Shown: piece by piece, positions 37,901-39,056 of the stretch
How the letters are laid out: each line of letters begins with the position of its first letter
Numbering within the stretch: the first letter of the stretch is position 1
IMG/VR virus record: IMGVR_UViG_3300030104_005795
Coordinates: 1 to 39,056 of that record
Reading direction: 5' to 3' (one strand)
Source: a virus
DNA: 39,056 nucleotides
Made by a program: the position numbers and the translations under genes
The notes under the pieces: model-generated
The model's input: only the letters and a program-made list of their open reading frames with translations
The model's database searches: none
What the model was told of the DNA's origin: nothing

Positions 37901-38935
37901 TATTTCTTCAGTCATTTCAGCGAGGCCTTGTTGTAATGCCCCCTTACTGATGTTTTTATAAAGGCCTCTTTTAATAATCTCCTTAACTAAAATATCATTT
38001 GTGACTTTCCTGCCAAAACCTAATTTTTGAAATAAACTATAAGCAGGAATTGTAGATATTAAACCATTAATCATTCCTACCGTTATAGCAACATTAGAAG
38101 CATCCCCAGGAGACAACCCTTCATCTATAGCTGTATTCATCATACTACCAGTCTCAATACCAAATTGACCTGCTACCATTGTAGACATTCCTACCATAGG
38201 ATTTTTTGTAACTACTGTTGCTATTGTTGCAGGTAACACAATTTCTAATAAAGATGGTATTGCTTCTCCAATTGCACTAGAGATAAATCTTGGGTCTGAA
38301 TAATCATAATCAAATGGGTTATCGGTTGGTTGTAAATCAGGCCTATTCTCAAAATCAGCGAGGCCTTTTGCATACAACTTCAAACCTGCTTTGAAAATTG
38401 GATTCTCTAAAGTTTTCTGTTTCGCTTCCTCGATTGTAATTTCAGGTTGAGTATATCCAAAACCGTGCCTTCTTGATGCTACTTCTTTGCCTTCCTGTGG
38501 TCTTACTGCACCAATTGATTGTAATGCCCCTCCCAATTTCTGTTTTGCACCACCTCCCTGAAATTCTCTAAGTGTTGGCATATACAATCTTTCAAAAAAT
38601 GTAGGAGGCTCTTTTTCAGGAGGGCCAATAGGGCCTTCTGCTTTAGGTTTAGCTACCTCTGTAGAACTAGCCTCCGTTTCTACAAGTTCAGACTGTAAGC
38701 TCTCTATAATAGTTTTATCATCATAACCTTGTTTTCTTAATTTAGAAATAGTTGATAAGTCTTTAGGTAATTTAAAACCATCTTCAGGTTTTTTAAGAAA
38801 ACTAGGGCTTTCTGCCTCTTGTAAGATTTGGTCTACTTGAGAAGTGGAAGGAGAAAAATTAGTTGTTGGAGAAGTCGCTTGAACTAGCTTATCTATCTCG
38901 TCAGAATTCCACCATTCAGGAAGTTTATTTGGCAT
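31928..38935 (-). CDS. Giant internal virion (ejection) protein with ART and LPD38 regions (2335 aa)
   Basis: Residues 1-190 are charged; 215-395 contain hydrophobic helices (IPSLLEIVLPATIATVV, AMAGIGALAVGGITGAGAKG) that could enter membranes. At about 675-880 there is an ADP-ribosyltransferase-like domain (KVFYHGTNEQIKEF, VYPLYTNIRKPFDFH, RGYDGIKAS, NPNSLKSVFNKGTFD) like ART-PolyVal. Long helical regions follow, and about 1930-2140 match the LPD38 pattern (ATESAVRLTLFKGMLDSGFT, NFNRKGEVGQWLNSLYLFSN). Polyvalent proteins of this type are packed in the head and enter the cell with the DNA, so the ART region may modify host proteins at infection. Confidence 0.85.
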   Translation of the reverse strand: MPNKLPEWWNSDEIDKLVQATSPTTNFSPSTSQVDQILQEAESPSFLKKPEDGFKLPKDLSTISKLRKQGYDDKTIIESLQSELVETEASSTEVAKPKAEGPIGPPEKEPPTFFERLYMPTLREFQGGGAKQKLGGALQSIGAVRPQEGKEVASRRHGFGYTQPEITIEEAKQKTLENPIFKAGLKLYAKGLADFENRPDLQPTDNPFDYDYSDPRFISSAIGEAIPSLLEIVLPATIATVVTKNPMVGMSTMVAGQFGIETGSMMNTAIDEGLSPGDASNVAITVGMINGLISTIPAYSLFQKLGFGRKVTNDILVKEIIKRGLYKNISKGALQQGLAEMTEEILQEGVNIIAEKTKLGKDITTEEIADRFAMAGIGALAVGGITGAGAKGVQYSTIDKADKVEKEKIQIAEKKLTIETESKSITEDSANDFNIQYDKESDGRVELSEEEILATGYDIDLNELPVSREDKNGQKYYAVKIKGENDIEGGIRLTNEATRSTILEETVEFRVKKLQASKNKKDQRLVQKIENWAKALRNTASEMGLNLRFSDTAEGNLELFSDAMVYHKGGYSGLNKDIAELTYIPDDLSNEFIDNFGNMSDGTNVFDLLKGQDKNIQAKPEIQTGVDTQLKQEPTLKPPKIVKGKTNQLVPDRNTKTPGFKKWFRGSIMNMTGDPQSTSNPKVFYHGTNEQIKEFLPMTYLTNQPDVANFYARDHRGERKDDPGTEDGGQVYPLYTNIRKPFDFHSDRIDLGEQTSFDEFIFEVNLKLEEDGQGSLTEDEKQRIFDNFLGNSQLENWTQPPPRNSKFTPIETDEEILRSRSFNTYKFIDLNLSLSDALESRGYDGIKASEMIYENIDPTVFIALNPNSLKSVFNKGTFDINKSNISYQLEPDVVKKAVGLYPSVVADIKNKAKRIKLTLSRRKKNPNIGRQNNNRVEIKLKNGGVMILGRDKTPQDWIKQVESSLSKDEAEKAMNWYEDAYPSFVEEFGEDQAINYMVAWLLGNVQASPQQALSNTFLGAEQLKADLPSFKSPGTSMVAENIKNTLQGVQATKGAGAKLYDFLDSALGKATRTIMQDNPDGLMPVAIDRHTFRDAGFIDGGIRNMLKRLAVNPDKIKRLRFDSRGSSPSDTQYEYAVKYMNDLTNELNKMGYMGGNLKPHQVQAIGWTAIARMSESSEGQSIPNAIGLQKPTIAFELEFGTNSPYSAKYGTAFSNLPKSNQIELTNKVVDKYIPQLAKEFGVKVNSISSTGYGFWGDVDVEKGPSANATMNVRGSDQAIKGLMNSIGILFQQDEVGVLKRSNNLKGLGIRYSHPELSNPDIQEAVYNILREETSDEFTPGAINEVVNNEPSLVVGTFINKDQIKDYDDELSSALERIRTELGLELNLTYHGTRYENTTNNWENDSTGQRYRNQARETHKQSLLDRLDNYYGPKIEASIEGYLKQQARKDRKRTYQLEPDPDAIADLEATKKVQDGQTLDISEETTSAYLKRKIFDKLYPVVSWQKDVEEQFDVRLQDTKDVALAGELYVGKVSEKLKDINKKLIDLNNKDSFIKRLIDSDITTEDFNLYLHAKHAQERNQYVAENNEEFPDGGSGLTNNQAREIKKKLNKKYGLKKIRAFENEFRKEVLNKSLKARLDAGLISQEDYDNLTNRYKNYVPLFRIMDESEAVVDASTNKTPIPQTSAFDVKGSEFKKAKGSTRAVKNILVSSIEQLQSAIVRAEKNKVNQTMLSLVESYPSDIFEVQGVKHKPVYDKNGEIDYMVPLEVIKDSEGNRIPENQILHVKIDGKTKRVIFKGEQGAKIAYAMKDLGTSRGIKGLYAFNGYLRYVNTIANPEFMIGNFLRDIQTAGINISAEQGNNVLTTALSPKNLKNAWSGVYKAVAKDDTENEWGQLYERLRKAGGKTGFFDYQSIEEKIAKLEKNLKQVEKKGVGIKSAGKSIFNFIENLNEATESAVRLTLFKGMLDSGFTEAQSASGAKNVTINFNRKGEVGQWLNSLYLFSNASLQGSYRIFGVVKNNKIAQGAVSGLGLLGFTEAIMNNMSSEGDDEYEKLPNWTKDNNFIMRYGPESDKFFKMRLPYGYNIFKVIGNIAGDVTWRQMEGKPVEYWNQAERFLTALNSSFNPLGSSDLLQGLSPTVSDPFVQLSTNKDFSGAPIKPTNVYGPYKAEIEMAWKNTPNVYKNLAQGIFKVMGGKIRYNADGSIKDAIRGPLDSMGDWSPEVYEYLVKYLTGGAGKFLVNSINTIHSTAVEYDTDYANAPFIRQFYQPFSSKSENRILYEYERNMGRKLYTYQEHAKYYNYLASYYEKGNMNRKEYKKRRNRFRKAQKERLRNYSN

Positions 38936-39056
38936 TTAATATTCCCATAATTTCTCTAATGATGTCATTAGGAACTCCCTGATCCTGCAACCTTCGAACA
39001 AAGTCTTCATTGCTAGTTGCCTTACTAGCTACCTCTTGCCCAAGTTGCCTTAATAA
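38925..39056 (-). CDS. C-terminal part of the junction-spanning protein
   Basis: The right-end copy of the repeat reads in the same frame as 1-93 and then runs 12 unique codons (IIREIMGILNAK) to the TAA at 38925-38927. It is the same gene as 744-1, not a second copy. Its end overlaps the start of the 2335-residue gene by 11 bases. Confidence 0.88.
   Translation of the reverse strand, partial: LLRQLGQEVASKATSNEDFVRRLQDQGVPNDIIREIMGILNAK
38964..39056. repeat. Right copy of 93-bp terminal direct repeat
   Basis: Identical to bases 1-93. The ORF crossing it is in frame with the ORF at the left end, so the two ends join. Confidence 0.97.

Overview
The window is essentially the complete genome of a temperate, short-tailed (podovirus-type) double-stranded DNA phage. 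The first 93 bases are repeated exactly at the end (38964-39056), so the unique map is a 38,963-bp circle and one gene runs across the junction. The base composition is AT-rich. Strong Shine-Dalgarno sites and TAATG or ATGA gene overlaps are frequent. An attP-like fragment matches the 3' half of a bacterial tRNA-Ser(GCU) gene. This suggests an AT-rich, probably proteobacterial and possibly marine host; the host is an inference. I see no RNA or DNA polymerase gene, so transcription and replication chemistry probably come from the host.

Layout. (1) One long minus-strand late operon starts at 13053, runs down to base 1, continues across the junction from 38963, and ends at about 23663. Its order is small terminase, large terminase, portal, scaffold, major capsid protein, neck/adaptor proteins, tail hub, internal virion proteins, a 2335-residue ejection protein with an ADP-ribosyltransferase-like domain, tail fibres, an S74-type spike, small coiled-coil proteins and the lysis cassette. 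(2) A plus-strand operon (13209-17129) carries small accessory genes, a divergent tyrosine integrase and a small possible ribbon-helix-helix protein, and ends at a bidirectional terminator. (3) A minus-strand early/replication operon (22423 down to 17245) encodes an excisionase-like HTH protein, four PD-(D/E)XK-type nucleases, an SSB-like protein with a DDDFPF tip and a winged-helix/zinc-ribbon replication initiator containing an A/T-only origin-like tract. (4) A plus-strand HTH repressor (22618-23355) is followed by a 308-bp non-coding block holding two terminators and the attP candidate between two 21-bp palindromic repeats.

The main discovery is in the plus-strand operon. Four gene boundaries each hold a complete type I hammerhead ribozyme (13733-13789, 14139-14194, 14833-14892, 15169-15226). 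All have the invariant core CUGAYGA...GAAA...UC, an identical 6-bp stem I and GGCC/GGCC stem II, and a stem III that differs in every copy but always pairs. In three copies the stop codon of the upstream gene lies in, or abuts, stem I. Cleavage would leave each downstream mRNA with nearly the same 5' leader (UUAACC...AAGGAYAG), which also precedes the first gene of the operon where there is no ribozyme. I infer an RNA-processing system in which self-cleaving ribozymes cut one early transcript into separate mRNAs with standard leaders.

Other points of note are an endolysin-like gene with no ordinary start codon, an integrase and a resolvase that lack expected catalytic residues, structured RNA candidates, and several genes too short for routine ORF calling (26-55 residues).
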